NCBI GenBank assembly: GCA_001673575.1
Contig: LZME01000086.1
Location: forward strand, 28,238 to 92,237
Length of the DNA: 64,000 bases
Source of the DNA: Mycolicibacter heraklionensis
Lineage (GTDB): Bacteria; Actinomycetota; Actinomycetes; Mycobacteriales; Mycobacteriaceae
Direction: 5' to 3'
Part shown: positions 48,152 to 57,646 of the stretch, piece after piece
Numbering within the stretch: position 1 is the stretch's first letter
Layout of the letters: every line of letters starts with the position of its first letter
Notes under the pieces: generated by a model
Seen by the model: only the letters and a program-made list of their open reading frames with translations
Databases searched by the model: none
What the model was told of the DNA's origin: nothing
Program-made: the position numbers and the translations under genes

Positions 48152-48237
48152 GGTTTCCTCGGTAGGCTGGTGCAGCCGCTGGAGGAGACCAGGACCGGAC
48201 ACCGAAGTCGATGCGGTCGCTCCCCGGCCGACCGAAT
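48152..48237 (+). promoter_or_regulatory. Structured leader upstream of moaA, possible cofactor-sensing RNA
   Basis: GGTTTCCTC (48152-48160) pairs with GAGGAGACC (48182-48190) allowing one G-U, and encloses a GGCTG/CAGCC stem (48165-48169 with 48173-48177) with a three-base loop. A second hairpin pairs CGGTCG with CGACCG near 48214-48236. The gene downstream makes molybdenum cofactor, so a Moco-responsive element is possible, but I cannot match the Moco RNA consensus. Confidence 0.35.
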
Positions 48238-48248
48238 CGGATACGGAT

Positions 48249-49388
48249 ATGACGTTGAGGCAAGCGGGTCTGCGCACTCCGCCACCGCACGCGGATGCTG
48301 CCGACGCGGACCACCAGGAGGCGGCGCGGAAGGCCGCCTTCCACCAAGCCGTGGAGCGTGCCGTCGCCGCGCAGATGCCGACCACCGGGCCGCTGGTGGA
48401 CACCTTCGGGCGGGTGCACACCGATCTGCGGATCTCGCTGACCGACCGCTGCAACCTGCGCTGCACCTATTGCATGCCGGCCGAGGGACTGGACTGGATT
48501 CCCAGCCGGCACCTGCTGAGTGCCGACGAGCTGATTCGGCTGATGCGCATCGGAGTCGACCGACTTGGCATCACCGACATTCGGTTCACCGGCGGCGAGC
48601 CGCTGCTGGCCCGCCATCTCGAAGGTGTGGTGGCCGGCGCCGCGGCACTGCGCCCGCGGCCCGAGATCGCGTTGACCACCAACGGCCTGGGCCTGGCACG
48701 CCGAGCCGGCGCCCTGGTGGCGGCCGGGCTGGACCGCATCAACGTGTCGCTGGACACCGTCGACCGCGCCCACTTCGCCGAGCTCACCCGGCGCGACCGC
48801 CTGCCCGACGTCCTCGCCGGCCTGGACGCGGCCGCGCAGGCCGGGATGCGGCCGATCAAGGTCAATGCCGTGCTCGATCCCAAGATCACCGGCGACGACA
48901 TCATCAACCTGCTGCGCTACTGCCTCCTGCACGGCTACCACCTGCGGGTGATCGAGATGATGCCGTTGGACGCCGACCACAACTGGAACCGTGACGCCGG
49001 GCTCAGCGTCGAGCAACTGCTCGAGACGGTGCAGGCCCAGTTCACCCTGCGGCCCGATCCGAAACCGCGCGGCTCGGCGCCGGCCGAAGTCTGGCTCGTC
49101 AACGAGGGCCCGGACACACCGGCGGGCACGTTCGGGATCATCGCATCGGTATCGCGGCCATTCTGCGGAGACTGCGACCGGACGCGACTCACCGCCGACG
49201 GCCAGATTCGCAACTGCCTGTTCGCCGCCGAGGAGTACGACCTGCGCGCCCTACTGCGAGACGGTTCCGATGACGACGCCATCGAGCAGGCGTGGCGGGC
49301 CGCGATGTGGACCAAGAAGGCCGGCCATGGCATCAACGATCCGGATTTCATCCAGCCGGATCGCCCAATGAGCGCGATCGGCGGCTGA
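48249..49388 (+). CDS. moaA: GTP 3',8-cyclase MoaA
   Basis: The 379-residue radical SAM enzyme carries out the first step of molybdenum cofactor synthesis, from GTP. The N-terminal cluster motif is CNLRCTYC. The C-terminal second cluster is CGDCDRTRLTADGQIRNC, and the protein ends in the conserved Gly-Gly. An extra 45 N-terminal residues precede the radical SAM core, as in MoaA2 of M. tuberculosis. moaD begins three bases after the stop. Confidence 0.95.
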   Translation: MTLRQAGLRTPPPHADAADADHQEAARKAAFHQAVERAVAAQMPTTGPLVDTFGRVHTDLRISLTDRCNLRCTYCMPAEGLDWIPSRHLLSADELIRLMRIGVDRLGITDIRFTGGEPLLARHLEGVVAGAAALRPRPEIALTTNGLGLARRAGALVAAGLDRINVSLDTVDRAHFAELTRRDRLPDVLAGLDAAAQAGMRPIKVNAVLDPKITGDDIINLLRYCLLHGYHLRVIEMMPLDADHNWNRDAGLSVEQLLETVQAQFTLRPDPKPRGSAPAEVWLVNEGPDTPAGTFGIIASVSRPFCGDCDRTRLTADGQIRNCLFAAEEYDLRALLRDGSDDDAIEQAWRAAMWTKKAGHGINDPDFIQPDRPMSAIGG

Positions 49389-49391
49389 TCC

Positions 49392-49673
49392 ATGACTCAT
49401 CAGACCGACGCCGCCGATACCGGCGTCGCGGTGACGGTCCGCTACTTCGCCGCAGCACGGGCCGCGGCCGGAGCCGAATCGGAGACCGTCAGCGTGCCCG
49501 CCGGGGGCGGAGTGGCCGCTTTGGCGCAGACCCTCGCCGCCCGTAATGAACGGCTGGCGGCGGTGCTGATCCGGTGCTCCTACTTGCGCGACGGCGTCGC
49601 GGTGCGCGACCAGGAAGCGGCGTTGCAGCCCGGCGAAACAGTCGACGTACTGCCGCCGTTTGCCGGCGGTTAG
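49392..49673 (+). CDS. moaD: Molybdopterin synthase small subunit MoaD
   Basis: The 93-residue ubiquitin-like protein has VRYFAAARAAAGAE at the start and ends VDVLPPFAGG, with the terminal Gly-Gly that becomes the thiocarboxylate sulfur donor. It works with MoaE (51212-51649). Its last codons and stop are the first part of a 56-bp tandem duplication. Confidence 0.93.
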   Translation: MTHQTDAADTGVAVTVRYFAAARAAAGAESETVSVPAGGGVAALAQTLAARNERLAAVLIRCSYLRDGVAVRDQEAALQPGETVDVLPPFAGG

Positions 49674-49787
49674 CAAGGCTCGACGAAGGAGAGCCGAAGC
49701 TGGACCGCCGAATCAAACCCGGCGGTTAGCAAGGCTCGACGAAGGAGAGCCGAAGCTTGACCGTCGAATCAGACCCGGCGGATAAGC
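49663..49787 (+). repeat. 56-bp tandem duplication after moaD
   Basis: A unit of 56 bp beginning CCGGCGGTTAGC occurs at 49663-49718 and again at 49719-49774 with a few substitutions, and a third copy starts at 49775 but continues for only a dozen bases. The first copy contains the end of moaD; the second is noncoding. Confidence 0.85.
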
Positions 49788-49802
49788 ATGATCTACGTCA
49801 CA
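49787..49802 (+). promoter_or_regulatory. Possible CRP-type site in the rpfA upstream region
   Basis: CATGA-TCTACG-TCACA fits the TGTGA-N6-TCACA pattern with one good half and one weaker half. rpfA of M. tuberculosis is a known target of the CRP homologue Rv3676. Confidence 0.4.
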
Positions 49803-50034
49803 TAACGAATTGATTACGAGCCGACAACAGCTTGATGGAGTGGCCTTTGACCTGCGCGAACGCAGGCGATTCCTGGTGGTTTGAGAAGAACCAGCGAGGA
49901 AAACACCCGGGAGGGCCCTGGGTGACTCAGCGAGTAAGAGCGGTTACGGTACATCTCCGGGTGTATCGAAAATCTTCCGATCGATCCACCTTTCTTCACC
50001 CGTAGCGCCGAGCTCCATCCAACGGGCGAAGAAA
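49803..50034 (+). other. Noncoding upstream region of rpfA
   Basis: This stretch between the tandem repeat and the riboswitch is lower in GC than its surroundings and contains no convincing gene. It should hold the rpfA promoter and the 5' part of a long leader RNA; I cannot fix the transcription start. Confidence 0.5.
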
Positions 50035-51144
<1,110 letters not shown>

Positions 51145-51156
51145 TCACAAACTCCT

Positions 51157-51197
51157 ACGAAAAACGGGGGCCCGGTCATCCGGCCCCCGTTTTTCGT
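51157..51197. terminator. Bidirectional intrinsic terminator between rpfA and moaE
   Basis: Perfect 16-bp arms (51157-51172 and 51182-51197) with a nine-base loop form a GC-rich stem whose ends are A-rich on the left and T-rich on the right (CCCCCGTTTTTCG). It lies between two convergent genes and can terminate from both sides. Confidence 0.92.
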
Positions 51198-51211
51198 GTT
51201 CACACGACCCA

Positions 51212-51649
51212 TCAGGCCGAGCCGACCCACTCCTCAGTGTCGTCGGCGAAGAACTGGTGCTTCCACACCGGCAACCGCGCCTTGATGGTGTCGACAAGCA
51301 GCGCGCAGGCCTCGAAGGCCTCTCGGCGGTGATCGGCCGCCACGGCGGCCACCAGGGCGGCGTCACCGATGTGCAGGACGCCGATCCGGTGGCTGGCGGC
51401 CAGCGCGCGGACCCCGACGGCCTGCTCGGCAACCTCGGCCAGCACTTCGGCCATCACCTGCTCTGCCGACGGGTGGGCGGAGTACTCCAGCCGGGTCACC
51501 TGTTGCCCGTGGTCGTGATCGCGGATCATGCCGACGAATCCGACGACGGCCCCCGCGGCGCGGTGCCCCACCAACTCTTCGTGTTCGGACAACACGATGG
51601 GCGCCTCGGTGATGGCGGCCCGCAGCACCACCGCGCCCGAGCCCGTCAC
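51212..51649 (-). CDS. moaE: Molybdopterin synthase large subunit MoaE
   Basis: The 145-residue protein has the MoaE signatures [47 protein letters not shown] and the active-site Lys region [17 protein letters not shown]. It transfers sulfur from MoaD to cyclic pyranopterin. GTG 51649 overlaps the mog stop by four bases (GTGA); the longer frame to 51778 lies inside mog and is rejected. Confidence 0.93.
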   Translation of the reverse strand: MTGSGAVVLRAAITEAPIVLSEHEELVGHRAAGAVVGFVGMIRDHDHGQQVTRLEYSAHPSAEQVMAEVLAEVAEQAVGVRALAASHRIGVLHIGDAALVAAVAADHRREAFEACALLVDTIKARLPVWKHQFFADDTEEWVGSA

Positions 51650-52125
51650 CGGTGGTCTCCGCCGGCGAGCTGATCCAAGGCGTGATCCAAGACGTCGGCC
51701 AGCACGCCCAGCCCGTCGCGGACCCCACCGGACGACCCGGGCAGGTTGACCACCAGGCTGCGGCCGGCCACCCCGCACACCCCACGAGACAGGACCGAGG
51801 TCGGCACCTTCGGCAGCCCGGACCGGCGGATGGCATCGGCCAGGCCGGGGATCTCGTAATCGAGCACCGAGAGCGTCTGCGCCGGGGTGTCGTCGGTCGG
51901 TGAGATACCGGTTCCCCCGGAGGTGATGATCACGTCCACCCCGTCGGCCACCGCGGCACGCAGGGCGGCGCCGACCGGCTCGCCGTCCGGCACGACCTCC
52001 GGCTGCACCTCAGCGAAGCCGCGCTGCGTCAGCCAGTCGGCGATGATCGGCCCGGTGCGGTCGGTGTACACCCCGGCCGACGCTCGGGTGGACGCGATGA
52101 TGATTCGGGCGGTCCGGGCGCTCAC
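51646..52125 (-). CDS. mog: Molybdopterin adenylyltransferase Mog
   Basis: The 159-residue protein has the MogA/MoaB fold: [35 protein letters not shown], and [22 protein letters not shown]. It adenylates molybdopterin before metal insertion. It is coupled to moaC upstream and moaE downstream by four-base overlaps, so moaC-mog-moaE form one unit. Confidence 0.93.
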   Translation of the reverse strand: MSARTARIIIASTRASAGVYTDRTGPIIADWLTQRGFAEVQPEVVPDGEPVGAALRAAVADGVDVIITSGGTGISPTDDTPAQTLSVLDYEIPGLADAIRRSGLPKVPTSVLSRGVCGVAGRSLVVNLPGSSGGVRDGLGVLADVLDHALDQLAGGDHR

Positions 52126-52595
52126 GAACGCTCCCAGGCCCCGGTACGGCCGCCGTCCTTGCTCAGCACTCGGATGTTGTCGATGACGGCGGCGCGGTCG
52201 ACGGCCTTGATCATGTCGTAGAGGGTCAGGGCCGCCACGCTGACCGCGGTCAGCGCCTCCATCTCGACCCCGGTACGGTCCGTGGTGCGCACGGAGGCGG
52301 TGATGTCGATCTGGGATTCGCCGATGGTGAAGTCCACGTCGACTCCGGTAAGAGCCAGTTGGTGGCAGAGCGGCACCAGATCGCTGGTGCGTTTGGCGGC
52401 CATGATGCCGGCCACCCGGGCGGTGGCCAACGCGTCTCCCTTGGGCAGCCCGCCGGCCGAGATCAGCTGGATCACTTCAGCGGTGGTGCGCAGCACGCCA
52501 CCAGCGACCGCTACACGCTTGGTGGTCGCCTTGGCGCTGACATCGACCATGTGGGCCGCGCCCCGGTCATCGAGGTGTGAAAGCGGCCCGGTCAT
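52122..52595 (-). CDS. moaC: Cyclic pyranopterin monophosphate synthase MoaC
   Basis: The 157-residue protein has [34 protein letters not shown], and the active-site region [23 protein letters not shown]. It follows MoaA in the pathway. ATG 52595 gives the standard length; the longer frame to 52802 overlaps the small upstream gene in another frame. Confidence 0.95.
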   Translation of the reverse strand: MTGPLSHLDDRGAAHMVDVSAKATTKRVAVAGGVLRTTAEVIQLISAGGLPKGDALATARVAGIMAAKRTSDLVPLCHQLALTGVDVDFTIGESQIDITASVRTTDRTGVEMEALTAVSVAALTLYDMIKAVDRAAVIDNIRVLSKDGGRTGAWERS

Positions 52596-52605
52596 GGCGT
52601 CACCG

Positions 52606-52794
52606 CTACCGGTTGACGACGGTGACCGGATGCAGGTAGGGCAGCTCGTCGGACGGCAGCGGGAACACGAGGTCCCCGAACGGCGACAGTGCGCCAGTCC
52701 GATCGGTGCGCAGCTCGCTGACGGCGGGTTCGCCGTCGGTCTTCGGCCAACCGTTGTCGACGTACCGGTTCTTGTTGTCCTGGTTTCCAGCCAC
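52606..52794 (-). CDS. Small conserved hypothetical protein (Rv0863-like)
   Basis: The 62-residue frame ([18 protein letters not shown] start, SELPYLHP-like [14 protein letters not shown] end) sits in the position of Rv0863, ten bases upstream of moaC. It is polar with no membrane segment. The function is unknown. It is divergent from the helicase-associated gene. Confidence 0.7.
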   Translation of the reverse strand: MAGNQDNKNRYVDNGWPKTDGEPAVSELRTDRTGALSPFGDLVFPLPSDELPYLHPVTVVNR

Positions 52795-52842
52795 GGCACC
52801 ATTCTGACAGGTCGCGATCGACGACGTTCACCGGTTGGGCCT

Positions 52843-52848
52843 TACGCT
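52843..52848 (+). promoter_or_regulatory. -10 box of the leaderless helicase-associated gene
   Basis: TACGCT lies eight bases before ATG 52857, fitting a leaderless transcript. Confidence 0.6.
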
Positions 52849-52856
52849 GGTCGTCG

Positions 52857-55184
52857 ATGACCGAACGCGCCCGGGGTGTCCCACTGGGGTCGTGGCTGGC
52901 CGACCTGCCCGACGAGGATCTGATCCGGCTTCTGAAGCTACGGCCCGACCTCGCCCAACCCCCGCCGGGCAGTATCGCCGCGTTGGCCGCGCGGGCCCAG
53001 GCCCGCCAGTCGGTTCGCGCCGCCACCGACGAGCTGGATTTCCTGCGGCTCGCCGTCCTTGATGCGTTGCTGGAATTGCATGCCGACGGCACCGGCGTGC
53101 CGGTCGCCGATCTGCTGGCCCTGCTCGACGAGCGCGCCCCCGCCGCCGCGGTGACCGAGGCGCTGACCGACCTGATCGATCGGGCGTTGGTTTGGGGCGC
53201 GACCGAATCGAACGCAGTACTGCGCGTCGTCGCCGAGGCGGGCGCAGGCCTGCCCTGGCATCCGGGTCAGGTGACCCGAGAAGAACCGGTAGACAATGAT
53301 GCCGACATCGCCGCACTCCACGAAGCCATCGCCGACCTGGACGCTTCACAGCGTGACCTGCTGGACAAGCTGCTGACCGGCTCCCCGATCGGGCGCACCC
53401 GCGACGCCGCCCCCGACGCACCCGCGGAACGTCCGGTGCCCAGGCTGCTGGCGGCCGGCCTGCTGCGTCGCGTCGACGACGAGACGGTGATCCTGCCGCG
53501 GCTCGTCGGTCAGGTGCTGCGTGGCGAGCAGCCCGGCCCGATCGCGTTGCACGAGCCCGACCCCGTGGTGTCGCACACCACCGCGGCCGATGTCGACGCG
53601 GCGGCGGCCGGCGCGGTGATCGACGTGTTGCGCGAACTCGACGTGATCCTGGCCAATCTAGGCGAAACACCGGTGCCGGAGCTGCGCAGCGGCGGGCTGG
53701 GTGTGCGCGAGGTCAAACGACTGGCCAAAGCCACCGGGGTCGACGAGATCCGGCTGGGCCTGCTGCTGGAGGTCGCGGCGACCGCGCGGCTGATCGCGGC
53801 TGATTTCCCCGACCCGGCGAGCATCGATCAACGGGACTGGCCCGACGCCGACGGCCCGTACTGGGCGCCGACGGTGCTCGCCGACCGGTTCGCCGAGCAG
53901 TCCACCGCGGAGCGCTGGCATCTGCTGGCCGCCACCTGGCTGGATCTGCCGGCCCGGCCGGGTCTGATCGGCAGCCGCGGCGCCGACGGCAAACCCCGGG
54001 CGGCGCTGTCCACCCCGTTGTTCTCCACCGCCGCCCCGCTGGATCGCCGGCTGCTGCTGGGCATGCTCGCTGAGCTGCCCACCGGCGCCGGGGTCGACGC
54101 GGCGACCGCGTCGCAGGCGCTGGTCTGGCGCCGGCCGCGCTGGGCCAACCGGCTCCAGCCCGGTCCGGTGGGCGAGCTGCTCGACGAGGCCCACGCCCTG
54201 GGTGTGCTGGGCCGCGGCGCGCTCAGCTCCCCCGGCCGGATCCTGCTGGCCGCCGGCGCCGACGGCGCTGCCTCCGACGCCGATGATGCGGCCGCGGTAG
54301 CCGCGATGGCCAAGGCGTTGCCCGAGCCGATCGACCATTTCTTGGTGCAGGCCGACCTGACCGTGGTGGTGCCGGGGCCGCTGAAACGTGAGCTCGCCGA
54401 GGAGTTGGCAGTCGTCGCGACCGTGGAATCGGCCGGCGCCGCCATGGTCTACCGGGTCTCCGAACAGACCATTCGGTCCGCCTTGGACGTGGGCCGAACC
54501 GGTGCCGGGCTGCGAGCCTTCTTCGAGAAGCACTCCAAGACCCCGGTGCCGCAAGGGCTCAGCTATCTGATCGACGACGTCGCGCGCCGGCACGGGCAGC
54601 TGCGGATCGGGTTGGCTGCCTCCTTCGTCCGCTGCGAAGACCCCGCGCTGCTGGCCCAGGCGGTCGCCGTTCCGGCCGCCGAGGCGCTGTGCCTGCGGCT
54701 GCTGGCCCCGACGGTGGCGGTGGCGCAGGCTCCGCTTGCCGACGTGTTGGCGGCGCTGCGCGATGCCGGTTTCGCCCCGGCCGCCGAGGATGCCACCGGA
54801 ACGATCGTCGACATCCGGCCACGCGGGATGCGGGTGCACACCCCCGCGGAGCGTCGCGGGCACCGGCAGCACGCCGGTCCCGGTGACGACAGCCTGACCG
54901 CGCTGGTCCGGGTGCTGCGCACGGTGACGTCGGCGCCGTTCGACAACATCAGGCTGGACCCGGTGACCGCGATGATCATGCTCAAGCGCGCCGCGCTGGA
55001 GCGGGCCACGGTGATGATCGGCTACGTCGACGCCGCCGGGGTGGCCACCCAGCGCGAAGTGGCTCCCACCCAAGTGCTGGGTGGACGGCTGGTGGCGTTC
55101 GATTCGACGTCGGGGCAGATGAAGGATTTCGCGATCCACCGCATCACGTCGGTGTCGTCGGCGGGCGAGGATTCGGCGCCGTAA
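52857..55184 (+). CDS. Helicase-associated protein with XPB/Ssl2-like C-terminal domain (Rv0862c-like)
   Basis: The 775-residue protein starts MTERARGVPLGSWLADLPDE and contains several winged-helix-like segments in its first 300 residues. The C-terminal third (from about residue 490, FLVQADLTVVVPGPLKREL) is the domain also found in XPB/Ssl2 helicases, but there is no Walker A or DEAD box, so it is not itself a helicase. The XPB gene follows after 33 bases, suggesting that the two proteins act together in DNA repair or remodelling. Confidence 0.87.
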   Translation: MTERARGVPLGSWLADLPDEDLIRLLKLRPDLAQPPPGSIAALAARAQARQSVRAATDELDFLRLAVLDALLELHADGTGVPVADLLALLDERAPAAAVTEALTDLIDRALVWGATESNAVLRVVAEAGAGLPWHPGQVTREEPVDNDADIAALHEAIADLDASQRDLLDKLLTGSPIGRTRDAAPDAPAERPVPRLLAAGLLRRVDDETVILPRLVGQVLRGEQPGPIALHEPDPVVSHTTAADVDAAAAGAVIDVLRELDVILANLGETPVPELRSGGLGVREVKRLAKATGVDEIRLGLLLEVAATARLIAADFPDPASIDQRDWPDADGPYWAPTVLADRFAEQSTAERWHLLAATWLDLPARPGLIGSRGADGKPRAALSTPLFSTAAPLDRRLLLGMLAELPTGAGVDAATASQALVWRRPRWANRLQPGPVGELLDEAHALGVLGRGALSSPGRILLAAGADGAASDADDAAAVAAMAKALPEPIDHFLVQADLTVVVPGPLKRELAEELAVVATVESAGAAMVYRVSEQTIRSALDVGRTGAGLRAFFEKHSKTPVPQGLSYLIDDVARRHGQLRIGLAASFVRCEDPALLAQAVAVPAAEALCLRLLAPTVAVAQAPLADVLAALRDAGFAPAAEDATGTIVDIRPRGMRVHTPAERRGHRQHAGPGDDSLTALVRVLRTVTSAPFDNIRLDPVTAMIMLKRAALERATVMIGYVDAAGVATQREVAPTQVLGGRLVAFDSTSGQMKDFAIHRITSVSSAGEDSAP

Positions 55185-55205
55185 GCACCGTGTCGGTCGA
55201 CTCCG

Positions 55206-55211
55206 GATAAT
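55206..55211 (+). promoter_or_regulatory. -10 box of the XPB helicase gene
   Basis: GATAAT lies six bases before ATG 55218, so the helicase may have its own leaderless transcript in addition to readthrough from the upstream gene. Confidence 0.5.
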
Positions 55212-55217
55212 GGGCCC

Positions 55218-56873
55218 ATGAGCGAAGTCGACGGGCCGCTGATCGTCCAATCCGACAAGACCGTGCTGCTCGAGGTCGACCACGAACAGGCCGGTTCGGC
55301 TCGCGCCGCCATCGCGCCGTTCGCCGAGCTCGAACGGGCCCCGGAGCACATCCACACCTACCGCATCACGCCGCTGGCGTTGTGGAACGCCCGCGCCGCC
55401 GGCCACGACGCCGAGCAGGTGGTCGACGCCCTGGTCAGCCATTCTCGGTACGCGGTGCCGCAGCCGCTGCTGGTCGACATCGTCGACACCATGGCGCGCT
55501 ACGGGCGCCTGCAGCTGGTGAAGAGCCCCGTGCACGGCCTGACCCTGGTCAGCCTGGATCGCGCGGTGCTCGAGGAGGTGCTGCGCAATAAGAAGATCGC
55601 CCCGATGCTCGGTGCCCGCATCGACGACGACACCGTCGTGGTGCATCCCAGTGAGCGCGGCCGGGTCAAGCAGATGCTGCTCAAGATCGGGTGGCCCGCG
55701 GAAGATCTGGCGGGGTATGTCGACGGCGAGGCCCATCCGATCGACCTGGCCGAGGACGGCTGGCAACTGCGCGACTACCAGGAGATGGCCGCCGACTCGT
55801 TCTGGTCGGGCGGTTCGGGGGTGGTGGTGTTGCCCTGCGGTGCCGGCAAGACATTGGTCGGTGCCGCGGCGATGGCCAAGGCCAAGGCCACCACGCTGAT
55901 CCTGGTCACCAACACCGTCGCGGGCCGACAGTGGAAACGCGAACTGGTGGCGCGCACGTCACTGACCGAAGAGGAGATCGGCGAGTATTCCGGTGAGCGC
56001 AAGGAGATCCGGCCGGTCACCATCGCCACCTATCAGGTGATCACCCGGCGCACGAAGGGTGAATATCGGCACCTAGAGCTGTTCGACAGTCGCGACTGGG
56101 GGCTGATCATCTACGACGAGGTGCACCTGTTGCCCGCGCCGGTGTTCCGGATGACCGCCGATCTGCAGTCCCGCCGCCGCCTCGGATTGACCGCGACGCT
56201 GATCCGTGAGGACGGTCGCGAAGGTGACGTGTTCTCGCTGATCGGGCCCAAGCGTTACGACGCGCCGTGGAAGGACATCGAGGCGCAAGGCTGGATCGCC
56301 CCGGCCGAATGCATCGAGGTGCGGGTCACCATGACCGAGACCGAGCGGATGAACTACGCGGTCGCCGAACCCGAGGAGCGCTACAAGTTGTGCTCGACGG
56401 TGCACTCCAAGATCGCGGTGGTGCGCTCGATCCTCAAGCAGCATCCCGGCGAGCAGACTCTGGTGATCGGCGCTTATCTGGACCAGCTCGAAGAACTCGG
56501 CGAGCAGTTGGACGCCCCGGTGATCCAGGGCTCGACGCGTACCGCCGAGCGCGAGAAGCTGTTCGATGCCTTCCGCCGGGGTGAGATCTCCACCCTGGTG
56601 GTGTCCAAGGTGGCCAACTTCTCCATCGACCTGCCCGAAGCATCGGTGGCCGTGCAGGTCTCGGGCACCTTCGGCTCGCGCCAGGAGGAGGCCCAGCGGC
56701 TGGGCCGGCTGTTGCGCCCCAAGGCCGACGGCGGCGGCGCGGTGTTCTATTCGGTGGTTGCCCGCGACAGCCTGGACGCCGAATACGCAGCGCACCGGCA
56801 GCGGTTCCTGGCCGAACAGGGCTACGGCTACATCATCCGCGACGCCGACGACCTGCTCGGCCCGGCGATCTGA
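55218..56873 (+). CDS. XPB/ERCC3-type DNA helicase
   Basis: The 551-residue SF2 helicase has an N-terminal domain shared with the preceding protein, Walker A LPCGAGKTLVG, motif II DEVH (IIYDEVHLLPAP), motif III GLTATLIREDGREGDVF, the RED motif, and C-terminal motifs VIQGSTRTAERE and SGTFGSRQEEAQRLGRLLRP. This is the bacterial XPB (Rv0861c, annotated ercc3), a 3'-5' helicase. Its repair role in mycobacteria is not settled. Confidence 0.95.
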   Translation: MSEVDGPLIVQSDKTVLLEVDHEQAGSARAAIAPFAELERAPEHIHTYRITPLALWNARAAGHDAEQVVDALVSHSRYAVPQPLLVDIVDTMARYGRLQLVKSPVHGLTLVSLDRAVLEEVLRNKKIAPMLGARIDDDTVVVHPSERGRVKQMLLKIGWPAEDLAGYVDGEAHPIDLAEDGWQLRDYQEMAADSFWSGGSGVVVLPCGAGKTLVGAAAMAKAKATTLILVTNTVAGRQWKRELVARTSLTEEEIGEYSGERKEIRPVTIATYQVITRRTKGEYRHLELFDSRDWGLIIYDEVHLLPAPVFRMTADLQSRRRLGLTATLIREDGREGDVFSLIGPKRYDAPWKDIEAQGWIAPAECIEVRVTMTETERMNYAVAEPEERYKLCSTVHSKIAVVRSILKQHPGEQTLVIGAYLDQLEELGEQLDAPVIQGSTRTAEREKLFDAFRRGEISTLVVSKVANFSIDLPEASVAVQVSGTFGSRQEEAQRLGRLLRPKADGGGAVFYSVVARDSLDAEYAAHRQRFLAEQGYGYIIRDADDLLGPAI

Positions 56874-56895
56874 GGCAACCCACGCCGATCGCGGC

Positions 56896-56901
56896 TAGCC
56901 T
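56896..56901 (+). promoter_or_regulatory. -10 box of the leaderless PNPOx-like gene
   Basis: TAGCCT lies six bases before ATG 56908. Confidence 0.5.
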
Positions 56902-56907
56902 CGCAAC

Positions 56908-57333
56908 ATGGGCCTGTCCAAGGACGAACGCGAGCAGTTTCTGGCCGAGCCGCACATCGCCGCACTGTCGGTGAACGCCGGCGCCGGCCGCGGCCCCCTG
57001 ACCGTGCCGATCTGGTACCAGTACGCTCCCGGCGGCGAACCCTGGGTCTTGACCGGGGCCGGGTCGCGCAAGACGAAGCTCATCGAGGCCGCTGGAAGCT
57101 TCTCGCTGATGGTGGAGCGCACCGAGCCGACGCTGCGCTACGTCGCCGTCGACGGCACCGTCAGCCGCATCGAGCCCGGCAGCGACGAGCTGCACGCCGA
57201 ACTGGCCCACCGCTACCTGCCACCGGAACGGGCCGAGAAGTTCCTCGAGTACGCGCTCGCCGAACTGGGCGAGCAGGTGGTCATCTATCTGCGTCCCCAG
57301 CACTGGATTTCAGCAGACCTGGGGGCGATCTAG
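56908..57333 (+). CDS. PNPOx-like flavin/F420-binding protein
   Basis: The 141-residue protein is a split-barrel member of the pyridoxamine-phosphate-oxidase-like superfamily: an early strand region with GRGPLTVPIWYQYAPGGEPWVLTG, then KTKLIEAAGSFSLMVE and a VAVDGTVSRIEPG strand. Mycobacterial relatives bind F420, FMN or heme. The substrate is unknown. It converges on the small membrane gene. Confidence 0.85.
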   Translation: MGLSKDEREQFLAEPHIAALSVNAGAGRGPLTVPIWYQYAPGGEPWVLTGAGSRKTKLIEAAGSFSLMVERTEPTLRYVAVDGTVSRIEPGSDELHAELAHRYLPPERAEKFLEYALAELGEQVVIYLRPQHWISADLGAI

Positions 57334-57349
57334 GCGCCGCCGGTGCGGC

Positions 57350-57634
57350 TCAGCGCACGCAAACGTCCGCCGGCAGCAGCAGCATCACCGGCCACAGGGC
57401 CACCGAGGTCACCGTCGCCACCTCGTAGACGCTCGACGGCGGTATGCCGTATTGCCGCTCGGCCTGCGCTTGGAGCCGTTCGACGCCGTCGGGGTGCGAG
57501 AACAGCCACACCACGCCGGCGATCACATAGACCAGGCCGAGCCACAGCGCCGACTCGATCAGCGCCCCGACGCTCACCTGGCGGTCGAGAAAACGCAGAA
57601 TCCCCCGAAACCGCGGGGCTTCGGGGGATTCCAC
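57350..57634 (-). CDS. Small two-helix membrane protein
   Basis: The 94-residue frame has two hydrophobic helices (about residues 25-45 and 70-90) separated by a polar segment with GVERLQAQAERQYGIP. The first codons from GTG 57634 lie inside the hairpin that follows fadB, so a shorter form from GTG 57574 (SVGALIES) is a real alternative. The function is unknown. Confidence 0.65.
   Translation of the reverse strand: MESPEAPRFRGILRFLDRQVSVGALIESALWLGLVYVIAGVVWLFSHPDGVERLQAQAERQYGIPPSSVYEVATVTSVALWPVMLLLPADVCVR
57599..57632 (-). terminator. Hairpin after fadB, terminator-like
   Basis: GAATCCCCCGAA and TTCGGGGGATTC form a perfect 12-bp stem with a loop of ten bases, followed on the minus strand by TGCGTTTTC. 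It lies 14 bases after the fadB stop and overlaps the first codons of the next open frame. Confidence 0.7.
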
Positions 57635-57646
57635 GTTGTCACCTGA

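Noticed and set aside
46778-48994. Open frame of 738 codons on the plus strand across the GntR, cspB and moaA genes
   Set aside because: It is a shadow running through genes on both strands with well-supported products.
49814-49999. A 61-residue minus-strand frame in the rpfA leader
   Set aside because: It lies in the noncoding leader, with no ribosome site and no family.
53658-55766. Open frame of 702 codons antisense to the helicase-associated gene
   Set aside because: Composition is typical of an antisense shadow (Gly, Arg, Gln and His rich) and it has no recognisable domain.
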